Positions 18,501 through 25,396 of a stretch of DNA of 64,000 bases are shown one piece after another (positions within the stretch are counted from its first letter, which is position 1; every line of letters begins with the position of its first letter). The notes beneath the pieces are model-generated. The model saw only the letters and a list, made by a program, of their open reading frames with translations, did no database searches and was not told the DNA's origin. Origin of the DNA: Sphingobacterium zeae (GTDB lineage Bacteria > Bacteroidota > Bacteroidia > Sphingobacteriales > Sphingobacteriaceae); NCBI RefSeq assembly GCF_030818895.1, contig NZ_JAUTBA010000001.1:682001-746000 (forward strand). The letters are read 5' to 3'. The translations under genes were made by a program, and so were the position numbers.

Positions 18501-18651
18501 TAATTGTGGCGCCTGGAATAGGAGCTTTGGTTTTAGCGTCAACAACCGTTCCCTTTATCTGGTTGGTTTGCGCATGCAATAAGGATGCTGAAAAAAGCAT
18601 TGTCGGAACAATACCCAACACCCTCAAAGTAGAGTATAATTTGTTATTCAT
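15592..18651 (-). CDS. SusC/RagA-type TonB-dependent outer-membrane transporter (pair 1)
   Basis: A signal peptide ends at LLHAQ. A carboxypeptidase-regulatory-like domain follows (IKGTVVDAKTKAPIPGATIK, about residues 32-115), then the ESVVVTALG motif. The plug has LANNLNGKVAGVNI and LYVVDGVPINN. A 22-strand type barrel ends in LTLNATF with a terminal Phe for BAM recognition. It has no STN domain, so anti-sigma signalling through this protein is unlikely. It is first in a two-gene operon with susD 1. The 390 bp upstream should contain the promoter. Confidence 0.93.
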   Translation of the reverse strand: MNNKLYSTLRVLGIVPTMLFSASLLHAQTNQIKGTVVDAKTKAPIPGATIKVLGTSNASSTDVKGAFQINVDDKNRILNISTVGYENKTVTLGPGETTVTVSLEEQTQQLESVVVTALGISRAQKSLTYSTQQVNGDELNKVKSTNLANNLNGKVAGVNIASSSSGPGGSAKVILRGNKSASGNNQVLYVVDGVPINNQTLASQPDNVFGGQRDGGDPISLINPEDIENISVLKGASAAALYGSQAANGVILVTTKSGKQGRTTINFSSSAQIEQAVSTPKFQNQYGQGSGGKNSNTSVFSWGDKTNGANYDNVGEFFRTGSNFTNSLTLSGGNEKNQTYFSYANTLAKGILPENDLMRHNFNLKESASFFDNKLTVEGSANYITQKLDNAPSSGFYYNPLVGTYLLPRSLNIADYKNYETFNPSRNLNEQNWFSLSDSPTTQQNPWWIVNRNPTSSTRNRLLLNGSAKYKVAPWISIQARGSVDRTSEVWDRKVYASTPNPLGKVNGNYNYTNTTITQQYGDVVANMNFNVSDKFQITGLVGTSITDWKTEGVDFNTGIDGLKIPNQFFIQNTTTPVTSTLSANRRQLQSVFASANLAYDNWIYLDLTARNDWSSTLAFTGTKSFFYPSAGLGIVLNDKLNLPEFVNMAKIRGSYAVVGNDLPPYTSLLTNTVNPYAVLTVNDIAFLKTLKPEKTKSFEIGTEWRMWNNRLNVDVTYYKTNTTNQFFKVAASQASLNQQYAINAGDIQNQGVEALVSLDAIKNEDFKWTTSINFTYNKNKIKKLADAVPEFSLTGENQNNFASKLEVGGSFGDIYGQDFVRDAEGRIIISEDGIPQKTNAYTKLGNSNPIWQMGWNNSFNYKNFNLSFLIDGKFNYEVMSITQSVMDGYGVSEATGAARANGGVAVNGVTPNGTPVAVVDAEKWYTSTGGIGPVSSQYIYDGTVVRLRELTFGYDFNIKDSFFKKLRVNAVGRNLFYISKKAPFDPEVTMSTGNSLSGVDIFMMPATRNYGLTLNATF

Positions 18652-19042
18652 ATAGTATATGTGTTATATTCAGTTTTTTATATACGTATTTTCATAACGG
18701 TGAAGTTCTAATGGAGTGGGCTAATTCCATTTAGCATTTTGGTTAGAAGAAAAGATATTGAATAATCGAGGGGCGAAATAAATGATTATTTTTTAATAGT
18801 ATAAGCTATTCAATACCTAATTTATAGGAAGAAAAAGCGGTGTGATTTCCCTTAATAAGGGTCTAATTTACTATTGTTGGACAAAATTCAAAAATTTTAT
18901 GCAATGCAAATGTTTCGTATGAACGTTTTTTTGTTTGTAATTTTCTATTAGTCAGTGTTATGTGTGGTTTGTCATTTTTTTATGTCGATACATCGAGCAT
19001 CCCTTCCATAGCTAAAAATTTGTATTTAGTGGGGCGTTTTGC
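18652..19042. other. Intergenic region upstream of SusC pair 1
   Basis: This is an AT-rich stretch between the susC 1 start and the stop of the EamA gene. Read on the minus strand it holds CATTTGCATTGCATAAAA (18894-18911), with two GCAT words 5 bp apart. These resemble the GCAT pairs before SusC 2, NamZ and the metallophosphoesterase gene. No convincing TAnnTTTG element or open frame was seen. Confidence 0.4.
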
Positions 19043-19966
19043 TTAAACTCGGGATGGTCTAGTAAAGGCCTGTTTGATGTTTGCAGCATTAAATAGGATG
19101 ATAGCAATAAGGATGATACCGTATGCGATATATTTTATTGGCTGTACAGGTTCTTGAAAGTAGGTCGCTGCCAAAGTAAATGCGATCAGCGGATTAATAT
19201 ACAAAAGAACACCAGTCGTGGTGGATGAAATGCCGATGAGGGCATACATGCTCAAAAAAAGAGGGATGATCGTAAACAGAGATGCGATGAGCACTATGGT
19301 GCTCCAAAACACCGGCTCATTAGGGATGGTGTGATGATTATAGATGAGTTTGGGTATCACAAACAATGCACATATACTGAGTTGAAGAACCAATTGATTG
19401 AGCTTGTCAAAGCCTGTCGATACCCGTTGCACGATCAGATAAAACGCGTAACAGGATGCGATAGTAATCGCCCATAGCACATCATTCAATGAACCTCTTG
19501 CCAGTAGGCATACGCTGCTGAAAGCAATGAAAAGTGCAGTTTTTTGCCATCCAGTCAATTTTTCCTTGAGCATGAGATAGGCTCCTGCCGCGGTAATTAG
19601 GGGGCAGGTCAGATAGGCCAATGCGGCGGATTGAATGCTGACATGGTTTACAGCATAGATGTAAGTAAACCAGTTTCCGAAGATCAGCGCGGAGGCGAGA
19701 ATCATAAGTCCCGTTTGACGGAGCTTGTCTGCCCGTGATAGAAGTCCAAATTTACGAATATCAGCCACAAGCATCTTTCTTCGGAAAATAAGCACGTATA
19801 CCCAAAGGACCAACAGGGCGGTAATAATTCTAAAATACAGGATATCTTCGGCAGGATAGCCGCGTATCCACCGTACAGGTATAGACATAAATCCCCAAAT
19901 AAAGGGAGCCAAAAAAGCCGCGAAAAGATATTTTCCGCGGCTTGCTGTTTCGTTGCTATTTTCCAC
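19043..19966 (-). CDS. EamA/DMT-family inner-membrane transporter
   Basis: About ten hydrophobic segments are arranged as two EamA repeats, the pattern of drug/metabolite transporter superfamily exporters. FLAPFIWGFMSIPVRW near the start and SIQSAALAYLTCPLITAAGAYLMLKE in repeat 1 are characteristic, and the layout recalls RarD-like members. The basic C-terminus (KQAFTRPSRV) should be cytoplasmic. The start codon lies 3 nt after the ridA stop, so the two are cotranscribed. Substrate is unknown; an amino acid or related metabolite exporter would fit the RidA link, but that is inference. Confidence 0.85.
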   Translation of the reverse strand: MENSNETASRGKYLFAAFLAPFIWGFMSIPVRWIRGYPAEDILYFRIITALLVLWVYVLIFRRKMLVADIRKFGLLSRADKLRQTGLMILASALIFGNWFTYIYAVNHVSIQSAALAYLTCPLITAAGAYLMLKEKLTGWQKTALFIAFSSVCLLARGSLNDVLWAITIASCYAFYLIVQRVSTGFDKLNQLVLQLSICALFVIPKLIYNHHTIPNEPVFWSTIVLIASLFTIIPLFLSMYALIGISSTTTGVLLYINPLIAFTLAATYFQEPVQPIKYIAYGIILIAIILFNAANIKQAFTRPSRV

Positions 19967-19969
19967 GGA

Positions 19970-20356
19970 TTAATCTTTCCACGCAATGACTGAAATCTCG
20001 ACATTTACATGCTTCGGCAATGTTTTTACCGCAACACACTCCCGGGCTGGCTGGGCTTCTTTAAAATATTCAGCATAGACTTCATTGACTAAAGCAAAAT
20101 TTTCCATATCACTTAGGAAAATGGATGCTTTGACAACATCTTCAAAAGTATATCCAGCATTTGTCAGGATAGCTTCGATATTTTTCAGCACCTGATGCGC
20201 CTCGTCTTTTATACCAGATGCAATTAACTCCATTGTTTCGGGAACCAGTGGGATTTGCCCAGAGACATATAATGTATTGCCAGCTTTAATCGCCTGGTTA
20301 TAGGGGCCTATTGCAGCCGGAGCTTTGTCCGTATTGAAGATTTCTTTTTTTGACAT
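19970..20356 (-). CDS. ridA: RidA/YjgF-family enamine/imine deaminase
   Basis: RidA hydrolyses reactive enamine/imine intermediates such as 2-aminoacrylate from PLP enzymes to 2-oxoacids and ammonia. Family landmarks: APAAIGPYNQAIKAGNTLYV, SGQIPL, VVKASIFLSDMENF and the substrate-carboxylate-binding Arg in PARECVAV. The C-terminal VNVEISVIAW is typical. At 128 aa it has the usual trimeric RidA size. It sits between a 43-aa membrane protein gene (12 nt upstream) and the EamA transporter (3 nt downstream), forming a three-gene operon. Confidence 0.93.
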   Translation of the reverse strand: MSKKEIFNTDKAPAAIGPYNQAIKAGNTLYVSGQIPLVPETMELIASGIKDEAHQVLKNIEAILTNAGYTFEDVVKASIFLSDMENFALVNEVYAEYFKEAQPARECVAVKTLPKHVNVEISVIAWKD

Positions 20357-20368
20357 GAATTACAGTGT

Positions 20369-20500
20369 TTAGGAAGTAAAAAATATTTTGTAGATCAGTC
20401 CCAATAAAAAGACAATAATGGCCGTTGCATTAATAATATGCATGGCTTTTATATTCCCATTCGTCGGGCGTTCTGCATTGCGCTTTCTAAATAAGTACAT
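20369..20500 (-). CDS. 43-aa single-span membrane protein
   Basis: The minus strand from ATG 20500 gives MYLFRKRNAERPTNGNIKAM, then HIINATAIIVFLLGLIYKIF and a short FTS end. It has a positively charged N-terminus and one transmembrane helix, so the C-terminus is predicted outside. Its stop is 12 nt before the ridA start, fitting a leader gene of the ridA-EamA operon. It resembles small Bacteroidota membrane proteins carrying an AMHxIN motif before the helix (a DUF6728-like family is possible). Function is unknown. Confidence 0.5.
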   Translation of the reverse strand: MYLFRKRNAERPTNGNIKAMHIINATAIIVFLLGLIYKIFFTS

Positions 20501-20645
20501 GGAACTAAGTTACAACAGTAATTTAGAAAGTTAAAATGAAAAGATCAAAAACTTTGAGCGTACATTTATCGACTGTGAAACAAATCGTTTACAAGGGACA
20601 GTATATTTTCGAATTTTGGTAAATTGGTAAACGAAATAAAAATCT

Positions 20646-21752
20646 ATGAATAAGCTAGCGTTAATTGGAGGTAAGATATATACTGGTGAGGCGATCTTTG
20701 AAGAAAAAGCATTACTGATTAATGAAGGTAAAATTGCCGCAATTGTTGATAAGCATGATGTGCCTACGGATTACACCAGTTATCCAGTCAATGGGTGTAA
20801 TATTTGTGCAGGACTGATCGATCTGCAACTGTATGGCGACGGATCGGACTTGTATTCCGCCGAGCGTAGTGTAGCCTCTTTGGAACGCATCGCCGAGGGC
20901 TTGGTCGTTAAAGGCACGACTTCTTTTATGATGACTCTGGCGACCAATACCATACCCGTCTTTAAGGATGCCATTCGCGTGGCAGAAGGCTTCCGGCACG
21001 ATGCATTTTTAGGGTTACATCTAGAAGGTCCCTTTTTGAATCCTAAAAAACGAGGTGCGCATCCTGCGGAATTAATCATCGAGCCTACAAAGGAAAAGAT
21101 TGACGATCTTTTGGCAGGAAATCAGGTTGTCAAGATGATGACCATAGCACCTGAACGTATAGCGGACGATGTATTGCAGCACTTACACAGCTACAATTTG
21201 CTGCTCAGTGCAGGGCATAGTGATGCGACTTTCGAAGAAGGAACCCATGGTTACGATCTGGGGATTCCAACAAGCACCCACCTGTTTAATGCCATGTCGC
21301 CTTTGCATCATCGCGAAGTAGGTTTGGTCGGCGCAATTTTTAATCATCCGACAGCGCGGGCGAGTATTATTGTCGATGGACATCATGTCAGCTTTGAAGC
21401 TGTGAAAATTGCGAAACGTCAGCTGGGAGCCCGCCTGTTTATGATTACAGATGCTGTGGCCGCTTGCGATAAAGATATATACCAGCATATATTGAACGAC
21501 GGGTATTATTCATTGCCGGACGGGACCATTTCAGGGGCTGCAATCTCCTTGCTCGAAGGGGTGAAAAATGCGGTGCAAAAGGTGGGTATACCACTCGACG
21601 AAGCGATCCGAATGGCTACGGTGTATCCGGCAGACCTGCTAAAGCGAGCGGATATCGGAAATCTAAATGCAGGAAGCATAGCAAATGTCATTGTCTTTAA
21701 TGATGACTTTCAGCTGAAAAAGGTGATCTTTAAAGGCGAGTTAAAGCGCTGA
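20646..21752 (+). CDS. nagA: N-acetylglucosamine-6-phosphate deacetylase
   Basis: NagA converts GlcNAc-6-phosphate to glucosamine-6-phosphate and acetate, the entry step from amino-sugar and cell-wall recycling into glycolysis or renewed wall synthesis. Metal and substrate sites are visible: the Glu in LHLEGPFL, the metal-site His in LSAGHSDAT and in STHLFNAMSP, IVDGHHVS, and the catalytic Asp in MITDAVAA. Length (368 aa) is normal. No nagB lies next to it. It would use the GlcNAc-6-phosphate made by MurQ at 49617-50429. Confidence 0.95.
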   Translation: MNKLALIGGKIYTGEAIFEEKALLINEGKIAAIVDKHDVPTDYTSYPVNGCNICAGLIDLQLYGDGSDLYSAERSVASLERIAEGLVVKGTTSFMMTLATNTIPVFKDAIRVAEGFRHDAFLGLHLEGPFLNPKKRGAHPAELIIEPTKEKIDDLLAGNQVVKMMTIAPERIADDVLQHLHSYNLLLSAGHSDATFEEGTHGYDLGIPTSTHLFNAMSPLHHREVGLVGAIFNHPTARASIIVDGHHVSFEAVKIAKRQLGARLFMITDAVAACDKDIYQHILNDGYYSLPDGTISGAAISLLEGVKNAVQKVGIPLDEAIRMATVYPADLLKRADIGNLNAGSIANVIVFNDDFQLKKVIFKGELKR

Positions 21753-21846
21753 TCCATTTCGCAGAAGATTGACCGATTGTCCAAGATTGACTAATATTAT
21801 ATGTATCTTCGTTCGTTATTTTGAAAAAACACTATTCTATAGATTG

Positions 21847-23472
21847 ATGAAACGTTCCCTATTATTTTTAGCGACAGCACTTTTTGTTTTATCTTCTTGT
21901 TCATCCAAGAAAAATAAGAAACACGAGCCTGTCAACACCACAGCGACCAATGTAGAAATTGTAAAAAAGGATCCTCCCACATTACCTAAGCGCGAACGGG
22001 TGAAAAATACAGTTGAGACAAAAGCGCAGCCAGTTGCAGAGAAAAAGAAGGAAATTGTCGTCAATCTCCCAGCTTTGCCCCGTGAGTTTCGTGCAGCCTG
22101 GGTGGCCTCTGTTGCCAATATCAATTGGCCGAGCAAAAATAACCTGAGTACAGCAGAACAGCAACAGGAAGCCATCGGCATTTTAGATTTCTTGAAAAAT
22201 AATAATTTTAATGCAGTAATTTTTCAGGTGCGTCCATCAGCAGATGCATTTTATAAAAGTGATTTAGAGCCTTGGTCATATTTTTTGACAGGAACAGAAG
22301 GGCAGGCGCCATCCCCTTATTATGATCCGCTTGATTTCTGGGTAGAACAGGCACATAAAAGAGGGATCGAGCTTCACGTTTGGCTAAACCCTTACCGCGC
22401 CCACCATACCGCTGGTGGCCCTGTTACCTCAGCCTCTATGGCACGCAAAATGCTCGAATCTGTTGTCAAACTGAAACAAGGATATTACTGGTTTGATCCA
22501 TCCAAACAATCTACGCAGGACCATGCTGCTCGCGTGGTAATGGATATTGTCAAACGTTATGATATCGATGGCGTACATTTTGACGATTACTTCTATCCTT
22601 ATGCTGAATATAATGGTGGGCAGGATTTTCCAGATTTGGATAGTTACAATGAATATAAACGTAATGGGGGCACGCTTTCCCGAGGTGACTTCCGGAGAAA
22701 TAGTGTAAACACCTTTATCGAACGTATTTATAAAGATATTAAAAAGGAGAAGAATTTTGTCAAATTTGGGATCAGCCCGTTCGGCATCTGGAAACCAGGC
22801 TATCCGGCAGGAATCCAAGGATCGAGTCAGTATGATATGCTTTATGCGGATGCTAAATTATGGTTGAACAAAGGTTGGATCGACTATTTTGCACCCCAAC
22901 TGTATTGGCCAATACAACCCGCTAAGCAGAGTTATACCGCGCTGTTAAAATGGTGGGAAAGTGAAAATACCTTGGGACGCCACCTTTGGCCAGGGATCAA
23001 TACTGTGGGCAAGCGCGGGACAGAATATGTTCAGGAAATTGTGAATCAAGTAGAGGCTGCACGTACACTATTGCCTGATAATCGGGAGGGTGTGATCCAC
23101 TGGAGTTTGGCAGGACTGACCAAAAACCCCGCCATGACACAGGCTTTGGTTAATGGACCCTACCAGGTGAAAGCGCTGGTACCAACAAGTCCTTGGTTAA
23201 ATGCAAACCCACTTTTGAAACCATCGTTGTTACTAACGCCACAAGGTGGAAATATTTTTGCGAAATGGCAGCACCAGCAAATTGATCAGGTTGCAAAATG
23301 GGTATTGTATCTCAACTATGGAGGGGTATGGCAATACGAGATTTTGGATCCTGGAGTTACAAGTAAAGAGATCCCAATGACATCGAACAACAAAAAGCTT
23401 CAGTATGTTGCGGTAAAAGCTGTCGATCGTCTGAGTAATGAAGGACCGTATGCTGCTGAGCATATAAAATAA
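21847..23472 (+). CDS. GHL10/YngK-type glycoside hydrolase-like lipoprotein
   Basis: I place the start at 21847, because MKRSLLFLATALFVLSSC forms a clean lipoprotein signal; the longer frame adds 26 unlikely residues. After a charged linker comes the family-10-like hydrolase domain (GHL10, formerly DUF187). It starts with LPREFRAAWVASVANINWP and shows VIFQVRPSADAFY, HVWLNPYRAHH, DGVHFDDYFYPY and FGISPFGIW, a TIM-barrel pattern. The C-terminal 90 residues resemble a fibronectin III-like module. Family members are thought to act on peptidoglycan or other glycans, but activity is not established for most. It follows nagA closely, so joint transcription is likely. Confidence 0.85.
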   Translation: MKRSLLFLATALFVLSSCSSKKNKKHEPVNTTATNVEIVKKDPPTLPKRERVKNTVETKAQPVAEKKKEIVVNLPALPREFRAAWVASVANINWPSKNNLSTAEQQQEAIGILDFLKNNNFNAVIFQVRPSADAFYKSDLEPWSYFLTGTEGQAPSPYYDPLDFWVEQAHKRGIELHVWLNPYRAHHTAGGPVTSASMARKMLESVVKLKQGYYWFDPSKQSTQDHAARVVMDIVKRYDIDGVHFDDYFYPYAEYNGGQDFPDLDSYNEYKRNGGTLSRGDFRRNSVNTFIERIYKDIKKEKNFVKFGISPFGIWKPGYPAGIQGSSQYDMLYADAKLWLNKGWIDYFAPQLYWPIQPAKQSYTALLKWWESENTLGRHLWPGINTVGKRGTEYVQEIVNQVEAARTLLPDNREGVIHWSLAGLTKNPAMTQALVNGPYQVKALVPTSPWLNANPLLKPSLLLTPQGGNIFAKWQHQQIDQVAKWVLYLNYGGVWQYEILDPGVTSKEIPMTSNNKKLQYVAVKAVDRLSNEGPYAAEHIK

Positions 23473-23500
23473 GTGGTTTCCATACCATCAGGATTAAAGG

Positions 23501-23536
23501 AAAAGGGATATCTGTATTACGGATATCCCTTTTTTG
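23501..23536 (+). terminator. Intrinsic terminator after the GHL10 gene
   Basis: AAGGGATATC (23503-23512) pairs with GATATCCCTT (23522-23531), with a 9-nt loop and a run of T residues to 23535. It ends the nagA-GHL10 unit. Confidence 0.85.
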
Positions 23537-23620
23537 AGAAATTAACTATCGCTACTTGTGTTTACGAAGTTGTTAATGTTTTGCTTTGAATTGTAACCGA
23601 TCCGAGTTACATTTATAGGT

Positions 23621-24175
23621 ATGGAAGAGATCTATAAAACCGTAAGCGACTCGGTGATTCGGATGTCACAGCTGATGTTGCCATCCAATGCTAATTTTGG
23701 CGGTAAAATTCACGGGGGCTATATTTTGTCCTTGATGGATCAGATCGCTTTTGCTGTCGCTTCTAAATTTTCAGCGCACTATTGTGTAACAGCTTCGGTT
23801 GGCAAAGTGGATTTTTTGAAGCCTATTGAAGTGGGCGAACTCGTCACCTTGATCGCTTCAGTGAATTATGTGGGCAACTCTTCTATGGAAGTTGGTATTC
23901 GAGTAGAAGCGATGAACATTCAGACGGGCGAAACCAAACATTGTAATTCCTCCTACTTTACGATGGTGGCCAAAGATGAAACAGGAAGGCCAGCCCGCGT
24001 ACCGAGGTTAATACTGGAGACTGAAAAAGACATATTCCGGTTCTACCGCTGTGTGGTGAAGATGGAAGTTGACAAAGAAAGAGATCGTGCCATTCACGAC
24101 ATGGAAACAGACTCTGCCGAGCAACAAGCTTATATTCAGAAGCACTTTGATGTACAGATCAATCTTGCTCCGTAA
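23621..24175 (+). CDS. Acyl-CoA thioesterase, hotdog fold
   Basis: This is a single hotdog domain with the YciA/BFIT-type pattern: ANFGGKIHGGYILSLMDQIAFAVASK, where the Asp after LM is the usual catalytic or structural acid, then VDFLKPIEVGELVTL and SYFTMVAKDETGRP. Such enzymes hydrolyse acyl-CoA to free acid and CoA in the cytoplasm. The protein has about 45 more residues at the C-terminus than a minimal YciA (a helical KDIFRFYRCVVKMEVDKERD segment). It is monocistronic, with the DUF6266 remnant convergent to it. Confidence 0.88.
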   Translation: MEEIYKTVSDSVIRMSQLMLPSNANFGGKIHGGYILSLMDQIAFAVASKFSAHYCVTASVGKVDFLKPIEVGELVTLIASVNYVGNSSMEVGIRVEAMNIQTGETKHCNSSYFTMVAKDETGRPARVPRLILETEKDIFRFYRCVVKMEVDKERDRAIHDMETDSAEQQAYIQKHFDVQINLAP

Positions 24176-24193
24176 CAGATTGAAGGTTCTTCA

Positions 24194-24841
24194 CTACCAT
24201 TCGACAGTACCCAGATATTTGCTGTCTGTACATTCGTCGCTTCCATCTGATTTATGGAAGAAAACATAGATGTGGTAGGTGCCAATATGCTCTTGTCGTT
24301 GAAGTTTTACCGTTTGTGTTTGTTGGAGAAGCGTATTCATGCCCTCATTGGAAAATGCAAGTTCTTCTGGGCCAGATAAAATCACTCGACAACTGCTTGT
24401 ATTGAGGCGAGAAGCTGTGCTTAGCTTTGCGTCATAATCCCAGAAGAGGGTGAATGTTTCTGTCTCTTTATCTATCTCAAATCTATAGGAGGTAATCGGA
24501 TTAAGGATCCCTTTACTAATACGGAAGTTTTCATAGTTGATGGCATAGCCCGTTGCGGTTTTTTCTATAGCATTATTAAGATTGTAGGACATGGCGTTGA
24601 TATAAGCCTTTTTATTGGGGTTATAGTTTTTAAATCCGATCCGTAACAAATAGAGCATTGAGGAGCTAAATTTTTGGATCAGAGAAAACCGTAACCGCGA
24701 CTGGATTTGATCCACAGTAGGCTTTTTTGTGCTTTTCTTTGGTAAGCCCCTTGCATAGGTTTTATTTCCATTTGTAACAAAAACTATTGAGCCTGCTTTC
24801 CCCGAAAGTGTGCCGTTGGCACCGTTTTAAATGACTGCCAT
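24194..24841 (-). pseudogene. DUF6266-family gene with an in-frame stop at codon 5
   Basis: From the ATG at 24841 the frame reads M-A-V-I-stop-NGANGTLSGKAGSIVF and then stays open to 24194, giving a full-length DUF6266-like protein of about 214 residues apart from that stop. Downstream family features include LLRIGFKNY, AYINAMSYNLNNAI and FTLFWDYD. The stop is TAA at 24829-24827; the family usually has Lys or Asn there, so one AAA-to-TAA change would explain it. Translation from the GTG at 24715 would yield a 173-aa protein lacking the conserved Gly-rich N-terminus. I treat it as a recent pseudogene. DUF6266 function is unknown. Confidence 0.7.
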
Positions 24842-24874
24842 AATCGATATCAATTAGAGTTTATTTTTCCTTAA

Positions 24875-25001
24875 GTTAACAAATTAATACGTATTTGTCA
24901 ATATCAAGTTCGGCCTACTCTCGTCCTTTACACCGAGCAAACTCTGAGCAAGTACCGAGCAAGTACCGAAGGATCTCCGAAAATGGTATCTATTTGTTAA
25001 C
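24875..25001. repeat. 11-bp tandem repeats inside a 10-bp inverted repeat
   Basis: GTTAACAAAT (24875-24884) is matched by its exact complement at 24992-25001. Between them, four units start at 24930, 24941, 24952 and 24963 with an exact 11-bp period on the pattern GTACCGAGCAA. The region lies between the DUF6266 remnant and the SusC 2 promoter and has no coding frame. It could be a small mobile repeat or a regulator-binding array. Confidence 0.55.
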
Positions 25002-25230
25002 GTAAATTGTGGTAGACAGGGGAAGCCTGCGTAAGCTCGCTGGTATTATTGGATGATGCATCGTATTGGCGATTTTGTTGTGTTTATGTGTGTGTTTCTG
25101 TTGTTCAATACAGTGAAAGGGGCTTATTGGGTGGTTTTAATAAATTTATTAAGTGTTTTAATAGATTTTTTGCTTTTATTTTGCTAGGCTGTGCGTTTTT
25201 GTATCTATTTTTGGGTGGATTGCCAGATTT

Positions 25231-25261
25231 TTTGGTATTATATTGTGCTTTAATATGTTTG
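25231..25261 (+). promoter_or_regulatory. Promoter of SusC/SusD pair 2
   Basis: TTTG (25231-25234), a 19-bp spacer and TATGTTTG (25254-25261) match the Bacteroidota consensus exactly. It predicts a start near 25268 and a leader of about 130 nt. Confidence 0.7.
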
Positions 25262-25284
25262 TTGGTATTTCTTTTTTAAATAAT

Positions 25285-25306
25285 TGCGCATAAACTTGCA
25301 TAAATA
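25285..25306 (+). promoter_or_regulatory. GCAT-pair motif in the leader of SusC pair 2
   Basis: TGCGCATAAACTTGCATAAATA carries two GCATAAA words 10 bp apart. Similar pairs precede NamZ (38327) and the metallophosphoesterase gene (45104). It is downstream of the predicted transcription start, so it would act as a roadblock or leader element. Confidence 0.35.
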
Positions 25307-25396
25307 CGACGCTTTTCATAGTATTGTGTAGCAATTGAACAAACCGTGCACTGGAACCTCCTGTCGCGGGCAATTATTAACAACTAACTAAAAACC

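Noticed and set aside
25049-25279. 76-codon open frame before SusC 2
   Set aside because: It is rich in Phe, Leu and Cys because the strand is T-rich, has no family resemblance, and overlaps the best promoter match (25231-25261).
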